From: OLB11 sp041392835 | GTDB taxonomy: Bacteria > Bacteroidota > Bacteroidia > Chitinophagales > Chitinophagaceae | Assembly: GCA_041392835.1 (NCBI GenBank) | Contig: JAWKLF010000002.1 | Span: 385,074 to 449,073, forward strand | DNA length: 64,000 nucleotides | Reading direction: 5' to 3' | Part shown: positions 26,633 through 35,809 of the stretch, piece after piece | Layout of the letters: each line of letters starts with the position of its first letter | Position numbering within the stretch: position 1 is the first letter of the stretch | Notes under the pieces: model-generated | What the model saw: the letters and a program-made list of their open reading frames with translations, nothing else | What the model was told of the DNA's origin: nothing | Database searches by the model: none | Translations under genes and position numbers: made by a program

Positions 26633-27613
26633 ATGCTCTTCGATAATCATCAAAGAATTCACAATTATTTACGCATTTCGCTTACCGACGCTTGCAATTT
26701 GCGTTGCGTATATTGTATGCCCGATGGCCTGTTGCAAGCTACAGAACAAAAACACTTGTTGCAAACAAATGAAATTGAATCTTTTGCAAAAGTATTTTCT
26801 AAACTTGGTGTCACTAAAATACGATTGACTGGTGGTGAACCCTTAATTCGAAAAGAATTTGATGAAATTATACAAACCTTAGCGCCTCTTCCTATTCAGA
26901 TTGCACTCACAACCAATGGCATACAATTGCATAAGCATTGGAAAGTGCTTTTAGACAATAATTGTATGTCAGTCAATATAAGCCTGGATACATTAAATGA
27001 ATCGAAATTTGTAAGTCTTACCAAACGTGACCTCTTTAAACAAGTGTATCAAAATATTTTATTGTTATTAGAAAATGGTTTTTCGGTTAAGGTCAATGTG
27101 GTTGTCATGAATCATATCAACCATACTGAGCTTATAGATTTTGTTTCTTTAACCAAAGATCTTCCACTACACATACGTTTTATAGAATTTATGCCTTTTT
27201 CAAAAAATGCATGGCAAGTAGATAAGGTATTTCCTTACGAACAAATGTTGTCGGACATTAGCAATGCGTTTGATGTAATAAAATTAGAAGATGATAAACA
27301 TGCCACTACTAAAAAATTTAAAGTGATACAGCATGTCGGCACGTTTGCATTTATTACTACCATGACCAGCCCTTTTTGTAGTACATGCAATCGTTTGCGA
27401 TTGACTGCAGATGGCAAAATGAAAAATTGTTTGTTTTCTTCTAACGAAACAGATTTATTAACTCCTTTCCGAAATGGTCAAGATATTATTCCTCTCATTG
27501 TTCAAAATATTAAAGACAAAAAAGAAGCTTTGGGTGGACAATTAGTAGCTGATTATACAAAAATTGAAGAAGACAAACTCTATAATAGAAGTATGATACA
27601 AATAGGAGGTTAG
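26633..27613 (+). CDS. moaA: GTP 3',8-cyclase
   Basis: The protein is 326 aa. The radical SAM cluster CNLRCVYC is at about residues 21-28. The GGEP motif (LTGGEPLIRK) is near 65. The C-terminal second Fe-S cluster has CSTCNRLRLTADGKMKNC, and the chain ends with the Gly-Gly tail required for activity. It turns GTP into 3',8-cyclo-GTP in the first step of molybdenum cofactor synthesis. No other moa, moe or mog gene is nearby, so the pathway genes would be elsewhere. It ends at a bidirectional terminator. Confidence 0.95.
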   Translation: MLFDNHQRIHNYLRISLTDACNLRCVYCMPDGLLQATEQKHLLQTNEIESFAKVFSKLGVTKIRLTGGEPLIRKEFDEIIQTLAPLPIQIALTTNGIQLHKHWKVLLDNNCMSVNISLDTLNESKFVSLTKRDLFKQVYQNILLLLENGFSVKVNVVVMNHINHTELIDFVSLTKDLPLHIRFIEFMPFSKNAWQVDKVFPYEQMLSDISNAFDVIKLEDDKHATTKKFKVIQHVGTFAFITTMTSPFCSTCNRLRLTADGKMKNCLFSSNETDLLTPFRNGQDIIPLIVQNIKDKKEALGGQLVADYTKIEEDKLYNRSMIQIGG

Positions 27614-27627
27614 CTTATTTTTTTTAC

Positions 27628-27663
27628 AAAAAAAAGAAGCTACAAAAAATAGCCTCTTTTTTT
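27628..27663. terminator. Bidirectional terminator between moaA and a lipoprotein gene
   Basis: AAAAAGAAGCTA pairs with TAGCCTCTTTTT with one A/C mismatch around a 6-base A loop. A run on the left, T run on the right. It sits between two convergent genes and can serve both. Confidence 0.75.
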
Positions 27664-27682
27664 AAAACGTAATATTAAAAAA

Positions 27683-28510
27683 CTAATTCAATGTAATCGT
27701 AAATGTATTGCCATTGACTGTTACAGTTGCTTGATTGTCGCAATTACCATTGCCATAATCAATAGATCGGATAGATGCCCCTTGAGGTTGTATTTCCATG
27801 ATACCTTCTTTAATCCATTGGCAATTCATAGCTTTGATTAAAGGCTGCACAATATTCATTGTATAGGGCACTCCATTGGCACGCTGGCCAGAACCACTAC
27901 CTGTAATACTATATACATCATCATACTTAACTGTAGTGTTTTCGCCTTGTATCATAGTTCGCAGTCGGTTGTGATTCCATATAATAGAATCCAAGCTTGT
28001 AGCTTTTATAATAAGGCCATTAACAGTTACACTAAAGTTTAATTGATTAATGGAATTATGTCCATTATTTACTACTTGCTTAGTTCCCAATATCTGATTA
28101 TCATTGACAAAATACTGATTGAATGTAATAGTATGCATGGATCCTGAATCTTTGTAAAAGCCCATATAGGAAACCAGTATTTGACCTCTTCTATATTTTC
28201 CATCATTGCAAAGACAATTTGTAGCTCCAAAATCTATAGTTATGGTTTTAGGAGTACTCAGTGTGTCGTGGGTTATGGTAGCACAATTACTTGCCGTTTT
28301 ATAATTTTCCAACGAACCTCCTGTTTGTACTTCTGAAGCTTCGTCTGCAATGCTCTGTATATCATTATACATTATTTCAGCAAAGGCATTGTCTTTAGCT
28401 GCTTCCAAATTTTTTTCATCTGCTGTGTTTGTAGTGCGTTTGCACGATACGGTTATCATTAAAGCTGCAACACAAACAGCCATGATTGATTTTAATGCTA
28501 TATTTTTCAT
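27683..28510 (-). CDS. Putative lipoprotein, paralogue of the gene at 50294
   Basis: The protein is 275 aa. The signal peptide ends in a lipobox (ITVSC, Cys about 23). The mature part is all beta, with conserved features shared with the 50294-51115 product: NYKT then C, ITIDFGATNCLCNDGKYRRG, LDSIIWNHNRLRT, MEIQPQGASIR and GNGNCDN. Four Cys positions are conserved between the copies. I know no function for the family. It probably sits on the periplasmic side or the surface. A long inverted repeat includes its start codon. Confidence 0.7.
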   Translation of the reverse strand: MKNIALKSIMAVCVAALMITVSCKRTTNTADEKNLEAAKDNAFAEIMYNDIQSIADEASEVQTGGSLENYKTASNCATITHDTLSTPKTITIDFGATNCLCNDGKYRRGQILVSYMGFYKDSGSMHTITFNQYFVNDNQILGTKQVVNNGHNSINQLNFSVTVNGLIIKATSLDSIIWNHNRLRTMIQGENTTVKYDDVYSITGSGSGQRANGVPYTMNIVQPLIKAMNCQWIKEGIMEIQPQGASIRSIDYGNGNCDNQATVTVNGNTFTITLN

Positions 28511-28564
28511 GATTATTAATTTTGAAAACCTATGACGTGGCTTTTAACAATAGGTTTAATCATG
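28508..28564 (-). promoter_or_regulatory. Inverted repeat enclosing the start codon of the lipoprotein gene
   Basis: CATGATTA (28508-28515) pairs with TAATCATG (28557-28564), and AAACCTAT (28526-28533) pairs with ATAGGTTT (28550-28557). In the minus-strand RNA the AUG would lie inside the outer helix. This could reduce translation until the helix opens. No ligand-binding architecture is recognised. Confidence 0.5.
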
Positions 28565-28639
28565 TAAAAAAAATATTAATAAATTGCCTAAACCCTTGGT
28601 TATGGTTTATCAGATACTTTTTAAAGTATTTCTATATCT

Positions 28640-29848
28640 TTATTTTTCTAAGGCTTTTACGCTTCTAAACAGTCTGTTCCAGCGAATACCATGTTTTCCA
28701 TAGCTCATCCATATAAACCAAGCTTTTCCTACTACATGGTCTTCTGGCACAAAACCCCAAAATCTGGAATCAGAAGACTGATGGCGGTTATCTCCCATGA
28801 GCCAATAATAATTCATTGAAAAGGTGTATGATTTAGCTTCCTTCCCATCTATAAAGATTTTATTATTTTTTTCTACCAAATCGTGACCTTCATAATTTTT
28901 TATAACACGTCTATAGAGTGCTATATTACTCGAATCTATCATTACAGTTACCCCTTTTTTAGGTATATATATAGGACCATAATTGTCTACATTCCATTTA
29001 AAATGTGTTGAGTCGTAAGGATAGGTCATGCCTGTATAGGGGCTTATCATATCTGGCTGTTCATATAAGGGCACTACTTCCAATACATTGCTAAATGTAG
29101 TTTTTAATAAATTGGCTTGCGTTTTGGTTAAATAAAAAAAGTACACATTGGGAGTGGTTAGTTTACCATCAGTTTCTGGGTCTATGCCTATTTCTTCTAG
29201 CATATCGGTATTAAATGGAATCGAATTGGTAACAACTCTATACGACTGTAGTTGATATTTAAAATCTGGTATGGTTTCGCCATTAATATGCAATACGCCT
29301 TGCTTTAAGTGTAAGGTATCGCCAGCAATAGCTACACATCGCTTTATATAATTTTCTTTCTTATCTACTGGATGCGTTGCAATTTGATCGTCGGGAATAT
29401 TTTGTCTTCCAAGCTGCCTTGCATAGCTATAAAAATCTTGACTCGGGTCTGGAAGGTAAACTGTATCGCCATTGGGAAAATTAAAAACAACATCATCAAA
29501 ACGTTGTATTTCGCTAAAGCCCCACAATCTTTTATAAGGCCATTTTACAGCAGTGCTATACGATTTGCCCCCAACAAATGGCATAGAATTATGTATAAAA
29601 GGAATAGCCAAAGGTGTCATAGGTAAGCGTGCGCCATAATGCATTTTACTTACAAATAAGTAATCATTGACTAATAATGATTTTTCCATAGAAGGCGAAG
29701 GAATAGTATAGGCCTCTATAAAAAAAGTACGTATAATAGTTGCAGCAACTATAGCAAATACTGCAGCATCGAGCCACTCACGCAAAAGCGACTTTTTTTT
29801 CTTTGACGTGTTTTCTTTTTTCTTTGTAGAAATAAATGGGATATTCAT
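28640..29848 (-). CDS. lepB: Signal peptidase I
   Basis: The protein is 402 aa. It has one N-terminal membrane segment (about 26-46). The catalytic Ser is in IPSPSMEKSL (about residue 54) and the catalytic Lys in YIKRCVAIAGD (about 170). The SDSRFWGFVP box and MGDNRH motif are near 355-375. The length exceeds that of most bacterial LepB because of inserts between the boxes, as is usual in Bacteroidota. It removes signal peptides from exported proteins, including the many secreted proteins in this window. Confidence 0.93.
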   Translation of the reverse strand: MNIPFISTKKKENTSKKKKSLLREWLDAAVFAIVAATIIRTFFIEAYTIPSPSMEKSLLVNDYLFVSKMHYGARLPMTPLAIPFIHNSMPFVGGKSYSTAVKWPYKRLWGFSEIQRFDDVVFNFPNGDTVYLPDPSQDFYSYARQLGRQNIPDDQIATHPVDKKENYIKRCVAIAGDTLHLKQGVLHINGETIPDFKYQLQSYRVVTNSIPFNTDMLEEIGIDPETDGKLTTPNVYFFYLTKTQANLLKTTFSNVLEVVPLYEQPDMISPYTGMTYPYDSTHFKWNVDNYGPIYIPKKGVTVMIDSSNIALYRRVIKNYEGHDLVEKNNKIFIDGKEAKSYTFSMNYYWLMGDNRHQSSDSRFWGFVPEDHVVGKAWFIWMSYGKHGIRWNRLFRSVKALEK

Positions 29849-29868
29849 ATTTACTATATTCGTTTTGG

Positions 29869-29876
29869 TAAAAATA
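29869..29876 (-). promoter_or_regulatory. -7 box of lepB
   Basis: On the minus strand TATTTTTA fits TAnnTTTG/A, 20 nt before the ATG at 29848. No clear -33 TTG was found. Confidence 0.35.
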
Positions 29877-29993
29877 GTATGATGAAATCTAAAAAAAGTG
29901 TCAAACAGACTTCAATTTTGATAAATATGTCTTTATACCTTATTAAGGGCTAAAAAATAGGATAAAAAGTATCAGATAGTAAAAAAAGTAGTC

Positions 29994-32147
29994 TTAATTA
30001 CGAATCGTCATTTCGTCTATCAATCTTCTTCCGCCAAGCACTTTATCTATCACCCACATTATATATCGGGCATCTACACATATAGTTCGTTTATATCGTG
30101 TATCAAATGCAATATCGCCACTCATAGCCTCCCAGTTTCCATCAAAAGCGCATCCAATCAGTTCGCCATTGCCATTAATAACAGGACTCCCTGAATTGCC
30201 TCCAGTAATATCGTTGGTAGTGATAAAACAAGTAACTAAACCACCTTTATTGCGATCGGCATAATCGCCAAAATCTCTTTTGCGAAGTAAGTCTACTACT
30301 TTTGCACTCAAATCAAATTCCTTATCGCCTGGTTTATATTTTTCTAATAAACCATCGGCTAGTGTATAGTAGTTATACGATACTGCATCTTTAGGTGCAT
30401 ACGAGCTTACCTTGCCATATGATACACGCATCGTTGAGTTTGCATCTGGATACATTAGTTTTCCTTTATTTTTTTCAAGCATAGCACCTTGGTAGGCACG
30501 GTTTAATTCAAACATCTCATGATTAAAATCATCTATGATGGGTTCGTAATTGTTTTTGTAATTAGATATAACACTAATGGCATGCATTATAGCAGGGTCT
30601 TTTAGCATAAGCTCTACCTGATCGGCATTACACAGTCTATTAAAGTTTGCACTATCTAATAGAATCGTCCTACTATATAGGTTTTCAGTATAGTCATCAA
30701 AGGTTTTCTTCCAATTGTCATTACCATATTTCCCAAATACCTCGTTGGCAAAAATATCGGGATGCTGTCCCTTAGGCACATCCTGATAAAACATTAAATT
30801 AAGTGCTGAAAATAATTTTTGATCGAGTGGTAAATACACTTTGTCAAAAGCAACACTTCTGAACTTTCTGAGTCTACCACATAGTTTTTCGATAGAATCT
30901 TTGCTTACACGATTTGCCAAAGATTCTGATATAGTATAAAAGCCCGCAGCAAGCCTTGTAAGACTGGGAGCCATAAAAGCTTCACGATAATAGTATTGGT
31001 GTTTTACATAGGGTTTATAGCTAGCATAGGCTTTTTGAAAATCATTGAGTAATCGCTTATACTCTTTTGCATTGCTATTGACCCAACGCTGAAATTGTTC
31101 TTCTTCTTTTTCTTTTTGAGCTAAAATATTTAGATTTTTTAATTGCTCGGTTTGTCCAATAAAATATTTCCAATAATTGGCTATAGAAGCATAGGAAGAA
31201 GAGTAGTCTAAATCTACAGCAGGATTTTTTTCCATTTCTTCTCTCATTATAGCTAATCGTTTATCACGAATTTTTACAATAGAAGGATTCGATTCATTGA
31301 TAGCTAAATCCACCCCGTAAGATGTAAGATAACGAGTAGTACGACCCGGATAACCCAATATCATAGCATAATCATTGTCTTGCACGCCTTTCATAGATAC
31401 TGGCAGGTGGTGCTTAGGCTGATAAGGTCTGTTGTTTTTAGAATACGATGCAGGTTTATTATCATTGTTGCTATAAACTCTAAACATAGAAAAATCGCAT
31501 GTATGTCTAGGCCACATCCAATTGTCTGTGTCGCCACCAAATTTTCCTAAGTTTTCAGGTGGTGTTCCTACCAATCGAATATCAGTAAATCGTTGGTATA
31601 CAAATAAAAAATATTTATTTCCTGAATAAAACGATTTTACATCGCATTCATATACATTGCCTTCGCTATTAGCTGTGCTTATTTTCTTTGCGATTTCTTC
31701 AAAGCGAGTATCAACATCTTTGCCATAGGCATTGCCTATGTAGTTACTAACTTCATTGGTCACATCTTCAATTCGAACCAAAAATTTTACACTCAATCCT
31801 GGGCAAGGCAATTCCTGCTCTCTCGAAACTGCCATAAATCCATTCATTAAATAATTATTTTCTACTGTGCTTAAAGAGGCTATATTTCCATATCCGCAGT
31901 GATGATTTGTAAGTAAAAGTCCATCATTAGAAATGATTTCGCCAGTGCATCCACCTCCAAAATGCACAATGGCATCTTTTAAAGAGCTTTTATTGATACT
32001 ATAAATTTGCTCAGGAGTCAGTTTTAAGCCCATACGCTGCATGGCTTCATAGTTTTGCGAAATCAGCAAGGGCATCCACATACCCTCATCGGCTTTTACA
32101 GTCCACTGTGCAAATAAAAATAGGAAAAGGAAAAAATACTTCTTCAT
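29994..32147 (-). CDS. S46 family dipeptidyl-peptidase (DPP7-type)
   Basis: The protein is 717 aa from the start at 32147, which opens a normal signal peptide (MKKYFFLFLFLFA). The longer frame to 32276 adds 43 residues before it. The chymotrypsin-like halves carry the catalytic His in LTNHHCGYG (about 85) and Ser in TGGNSGSPV (about 655). Eighteen residues after that Ser lies Gly (FDGNWE). In the S46 family, Gly here goes with DPP7-type preference for hydrophobic P1, and Arg with DPP11-type preference for Asp/Glu. It removes dipeptides from peptides in the periplasm or at the surface. Confidence 0.92.
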   Translation of the reverse strand: MKKYFFLFLFLFAQWTVKADEGMWMPLLISQNYEAMQRMGLKLTPEQIYSINKSSLKDAIVHFGGGCTGEIISNDGLLLTNHHCGYGNIASLSTVENNYLMNGFMAVSREQELPCPGLSVKFLVRIEDVTNEVSNYIGNAYGKDVDTRFEEIAKKISTANSEGNVYECDVKSFYSGNKYFLFVYQRFTDIRLVGTPPENLGKFGGDTDNWMWPRHTCDFSMFRVYSNNDNKPASYSKNNRPYQPKHHLPVSMKGVQDNDYAMILGYPGRTTRYLTSYGVDLAINESNPSIVKIRDKRLAIMREEMEKNPAVDLDYSSSYASIANYWKYFIGQTEQLKNLNILAQKEKEEEQFQRWVNSNAKEYKRLLNDFQKAYASYKPYVKHQYYYREAFMAPSLTRLAAGFYTISESLANRVSKDSIEKLCGRLRKFRSVAFDKVYLPLDQKLFSALNLMFYQDVPKGQHPDIFANEVFGKYGNDNWKKTFDDYTENLYSRTILLDSANFNRLCNADQVELMLKDPAIMHAISVISNYKNNYEPIIDDFNHEMFELNRAYQGAMLEKNKGKLMYPDANSTMRVSYGKVSSYAPKDAVSYNYYTLADGLLEKYKPGDKEFDLSAKVVDLLRKRDFGDYADRNKGGLVTCFITTNDITGGNSGSPVINGNGELIGCAFDGNWEAMSGDIAFDTRYKRTICVDARYIMWVIDKVLGGRRLIDEMTIRN

Positions 32148-32373
32148 AGAAATGTGATTTTTTATAATAAACGACAAATATACATGAAATGCCTTTTTAT
32201 ATTGTTCTTGACTTCGATTAGCATTAAAAAAAAATAAATAAGCAATAATTACAATAGTATAATGTGCAAATAGCATGTATTATGCACTATAATTTTAAGA
32301 AACAACCTAAAGGTCTAATCTATCTGCATTCCTGAAACGACTGGCAGAGGAGGAATAGAAGTAACTTGAATGC

Positions 32374-33111
32374 CTAATTTTTTCTTCCAAATACTCTTAG
32401 TAAACTCAAGAAAAGATTAATAAAATCGAGATAAAGAGTCAAAGCACCCATAACAGTTAGTTTTTTCATATCTGCATGCTCAATTTCATTGCCTTCGGCA
32501 TCTATGCCACGCGAAATATTTTTTAGTTTTTGAACATCATAAGCTGTCAATCCGGTAAATACCATGATACCAATCAAACCTATGATATAATCTATTGCTT
32601 CGCTGTTCATAAAAAAATTAATGATGCTTACGACTATCATGCCGATTAAAGCCATAAAAAGTAATCGCCCAAAAGTTGTTAAATCTTGTTCTGTTTTATA
32701 GCCTGCTATAGCCATCACACCAAACATAACAGCTGCACCTGCAAAACATGAAATAACAGAACCAGAAGTATATACTAATAGTATAAAACTAAAGACTACA
32801 CCATTGGCAATTGAATATAAGATAAAGAACGCAATAAGACCTGCTACAGATAAGCGTTTAAAAGCAAAGGACATAATTAATACAAACACAAGTGGTACAA
32901 AAAACAATATTCGCAACATGCCCGAGCCAACAATGGCGTTGAATATAGTTGGGACACTTAGGGTTAAAAAAGCAGCTGTGGCTGAAACGCCTAAAGCCAA
33001 AAACATCCATAAAAAAACATTTGCCATAAATTTTTTATTGACTGCTTTATAGTCTTGTAGTATTTGACCATCTATGGGTGTTTCGTATTGCGAAACTGAT
33101 GTGTTTTCCAT
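32374..33111 (-). CDS. Bax inhibitor-1/YccA family membrane protein
   Basis: The protein is 245 aa with seven hydrophobic segments between residues 28 and 240. Family features seen are FLWMFLALGVSATAA near the N-terminus, GLTAYDVQKLKN near residue 190 and LYLDFINLFLSLLR near the end, with two Asp in the expected places for the pH-sensing pair. In bacteria these proteins act as calcium leak channels or quality-control modulators. The gene is transcribed away from the terminator that closes the LysM gene. Confidence 0.9.
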   Translation of the reverse strand: MENTSVSQYETPIDGQILQDYKAVNKKFMANVFLWMFLALGVSATAAFLTLSVPTIFNAIVGSGMLRILFFVPLVFVLIMSFAFKRLSVAGLIAFFILYSIANGVVFSFILLVYTSGSVISCFAGAAVMFGVMAIAGYKTEQDLTTFGRLLFMALIGMIVVSIINFFMNSEAIDYIIGLIGIMVFTGLTAYDVQKLKNISRGIDAEGNEIEHADMKKLTVMGALTLYLDFINLFLSLLRVFGRKN

Positions 33112-33156
33112 TTCTATATAAATTTAATACAGACAAAGATATATGATTTGCAAATC

Positions 33157-33185
33157 AAAAAAGCCATTCCTAAGGAATGGCTTTT
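33157..33185 (-). terminator. Terminator of the BON-LysM gene
   Basis: AAAAGCCATTCC (33159-33170) pairs perfectly with GGAATGGCTTTT (33174-33185) around loop TAA. On the minus strand the stem ends in a U run. It lies 24 bp after the stop of the LysM protein gene. Confidence 0.85.
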
Positions 33186-33209
33186 GAAAATTAATGATGA
33201 TTATAAAGC

Positions 33210-33701
33210 TTATGCAGATAAGCCAGGTATGCGCAATACTTGACCAGGATAAATTTCATCTGGATCTTTAATCATAGGCACATTAGCTTCAAAGATGACA
33301 GGATATTTAGATCCGTCGCCATAATTTTTTTCTGCAATTTTCCAAAGAGAATCGCCTTTTTCTACAGTATAATAGCTACTGTCTGGAGTTGCATCTTCGC
33401 CTGCAATAGTCATTTGGTTGTCTACTTCAGCTACTCCAGCTATGTTACCAGCTGTAAGCGACACTTTTTCAAAATCGGCTTTTGATTGGCAATCACCAGT
33501 CAATGTTAATTTACCATTGCTATCTAAGGTAAAATCAAGGTTTTGAATATTTAATCCAATACCATCAATATAGCTTTTTATAGCCGCTTTTTGCTTTGCT
33601 AAAATTTCGGCACCTTCTATGCCTGGGTTAGCTTTTTCTTCTTCATCTTTACTTTTGAAGATTTTTTTACCCATGTCTTTAATAAAAGAAAATAATCCCA
33701 T
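33210..33701 (-). CDS. BON and LysM domain protein (Kbp/YgaU-like)
   Basis: The protein is 163 aa, without signal peptide. A BON domain lies at about 37-95 (LDFTLDSNGKLTLTGDCQS, then IAGVAEVDNQM). A C-terminal LysM lies at about 108-160 (YYTVEKGDSLWKIAEKNYG, ending PGQVLRIPG). The length and order equal E. coli Kbp (YgaU), a cytoplasmic potassium-binding protein, so that is the likeliest analogue. A role in peptidoglycan binding is less likely without an export signal. It is a single gene with its own terminator. Confidence 0.85.
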   Translation of the reverse strand: MGLFSFIKDMGKKIFKSKDEEEKANPGIEGAEILAKQKAAIKSYIDGIGLNIQNLDFTLDSNGKLTLTGDCQSKADFEKVSLTAGNIAGVAEVDNQMTIAGEDATPDSSYYTVEKGDSLWKIAEKNYGDGSKYPVIFEANVPMIKDPDEIYPGQVLRIPGLSA

Positions 33702-33908
33702 TTGCTCTAGTTTTAAAAGTTAAAAAATAATTTTTCAAATATAAGTTTATTCATAAATTTTTATTCAAATAGTTAGGCTAATTTGTTGTTATAATATTAT
33801 TGCAATGTGATATATATATGCCGATTAATTAGGAAACATCTATCCTATCGGGATATACTCCCCAAACTGCGCGATAAGATTTTGTCTACAACACAAATCG
33901 CATTGGTA

Positions 33909-34628
33909 TTAGATGCTCATAGAATCTTTAAATCGAACAGATTGTCTTCTCGAAATTTCAATTTCTTCGCCTCCATCCAACAATACTTTGAGCCCACCGT
34001 TAAAATGCGAATCTATTTTTGTGATTTTTTGTAAATTGATAATGTGTTTTCTATTGGCTCTAAAAAACACTTTAGGATCTAAACGCTCCTCCAATGCATT
34101 GAGCGATTTTAGTATAAGTGGTTTATTTTTCCCAAAAAATACTTTGGCATAATTGCCTACACTTTCAAACAAGCGAACCTCGTCTAACTTTACAAACCAG
34201 CATCGCTCACCGTCTTTTACAAACACTTGATCATGAATACTTAATGTATTCTGGCTTTTTTTGTCGTCTAAAACAAGTTGTTTTTTTACCTTTTCTATCG
34301 CATCCGATAATCGCTGAGGGTCTATTGGTTTCAATAGATAATCGAGTGCATTGTATTCGAATGCTTTTAAGGCAAATTCGTTGTAGGCAGTTGTAAAAAT
34401 AACCTTGGGTGTATGTTCTAATACTTCCAAAATATCAAAGCCTGTTTTATTACCTGGCAGTTGAATATCTAAAAAAATAAGTTGCGGCTCCATACTATCT
34501 ATTTTTTGGATAGCTTCTTGTACTGTGCCTGCTTCGTCTATGATTTGAATTTCAGGATGAGCATTTACTATTTTTTTCAACTCATTGCGAGCTAAACGCT
34601 CATCGTCTATGATAATTGTTTTAATCAT
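33909..34628 (-). CDS. LytTR-family response regulator
   Basis: The protein is 239 aa. The receiver domain (1-115) has the acidic pair in IIDDERLAR, phosphoacceptor Asp in LIFLDIQLPG, Thr in VIFTTAYNEF and Lys in YLLKPID. The C-terminal LytTR DNA-binding domain (about 140-238) has VFFRANRKHIINLQKI. Its start overlaps the end of the histidine kinase gene by 4 bp, so the two form one system. The target genes are unknown. Confidence 0.93.
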   Translation of the reverse strand: MIKTIIIDDERLARNELKKIVNAHPEIQIIDEAGTVQEAIQKIDSMEPQLIFLDIQLPGNKTGFDILEVLEHTPKVIFTTAYNEFALKAFEYNALDYLLKPIDPQRLSDAIEKVKKQLVLDDKKSQNTLSIHDQVFVKDGERCWFVKLDEVRLFESVGNYAKVFFGKNKPLILKSLNALEERLDPKVFFRANRKHIINLQKITKIDSHFNGGLKVLLDGGEEIEISRRQSVRFKDSMSI

Positions 34629-35668
34629 ATGTGTTGGTTTTTTATTGGTAATGTAATAATGGCTAAAACCATATCTTGTTCTTGTTTTATTTCAAATGTT
34701 GCATCTTGCTGGTATAGATATTGTAGTCGGCGTATGGTAGAGTGAATGCCAAAACCCAAACTTTCTGGGTGCTGCATATTGTTTTCTAAAGACCCATGAT
34801 TTTTTATACAAAGCTGTAATTTGTTTTTCAAAATATGAGCACTAATAAAAATAGAGCCGCCCAACTCTTGTTTGGCTATGCCATGCTTAATAGCATTTTC
34901 TACAATAGTTTGCAACATCATAGATGGTATAATGATTTTTTGTGTTTCGGGTGCTATATCAAAACTATATTCTAATCGGTTTTCGTATCTGATTTTTTCG
35001 AGGCTTAAATAATCTTGTACAAGGGCAAGCTCATTTTCTAAGCTATCTGTATGCACATCGTTTCGGATAGAGCTTCTTAAAATATTTGAAATTTGTGTAA
35101 TAGCTCTACGTGCTTGCTCTGGGTTTTCATCTATCAATGCTCTAATGCTATTGAGTGCATTAAAAATAAAATGGGGTTGCAAATTGGAAAGCAAGGTTTT
35201 CATTTCCATATCTTTCAAATCTTTTTCTACTTGCAATTGTTTGATAGTATTTTTTCGGGTTGACTCGATGGATGTCCAGACAAAATAAATAATATTCCAT
35301 ACTAGCAATAGCATAAAAATGCTTACTAAACTACCAGCTACAGATTTGAATGAAATGTTTTTTAATGACACTGGATATAACAATCCAAAAAAAGCATGAT
35401 AGATAAGTCCTAATAGGAGTGTTAATACAAAAAGTCCGATTAAAATATTTGGAAGTACTTTTTCGAGAGCTTGTTCGTGCCAACGATGTTTTAATACAAA
35501 ATTTCTATAAATATGTGTTGTAAATAAGCCTCCAATACTCAAGCCAAAATTCATAATAAAAACTTTGAAATTGAATTCATCTACTAGGAGAGCTATATAA
35601 ATACTAAAAATAAGAAATAGCCCCCACCCAACGGTCTGAAAAATCCAATATTTGGTTTGGTTGTTCAC
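34625..35668 (-). CDS. LytS/YehU-type sensor histidine kinase
   Basis: The protein is 347 aa. Four hydrophobic segments lie at about 8-30, 35-52, 72-95 and 108-130. The His-kinase motif LQPHFIFNALNSI is near residue 160. The ATPase part has VENAIKHGIAKQ (N box) and a SLGFGIHSTIRRL (G box). There is no large periplasmic sensor domain, so the membrane bundle probably does the sensing. It phosphorylates the LytTR regulator encoded directly after it. It is divergent from the outer-membrane barrel gene at 35810. Confidence 0.92.
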   Translation of the reverse strand: MNNQTKYWIFQTVGWGLFLIFSIYIALLVDEFNFKVFIMNFGLSIGGLFTTHIYRNFVLKHRWHEQALEKVLPNILIGLFVLTLLLGLIYHAFFGLLYPVSLKNISFKSVAGSLVSIFMLLLVWNIIYFVWTSIESTRKNTIKQLQVEKDLKDMEMKTLLSNLQPHFIFNALNSIRALIDENPEQARRAITQISNILRSSIRNDVHTDSLENELALVQDYLSLEKIRYENRLEYSFDIAPETQKIIIPSMMLQTIVENAIKHGIAKQELGGSIFISAHILKNKLQLCIKNHGSLENNMQHPESLGFGIHSTIRRLQYLYQQDATFEIKQEQDMVLAIITLPIKNQHI

Positions 35669-35775
35669 TAAACAAAAATACTAAGTATGCCTACTACAAT
35701 AGTTTATTTTTTTGATAAAAGGACACACGGCATTCCCAATGGTACTATGTATATATAGAGAATTTTTTTTAACGC

Positions 35776-35803
35776 TTTGTTATAAGCCTATAGTCTATAT
35801 TTG
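35776..35803 (+). promoter_or_regulatory. Predicted promoter of the outer-membrane barrel gene, near-leaderless
   Basis: TTTG (35776-35779), a 16-nt spacer and TATATTTG (35796-35803), an exact -7 match. The box ends 6 nt before the ATG at 35810, so a leaderless transcript is predicted. Confidence 0.5.
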
Positions 35804-35809
35804 CGCTCT

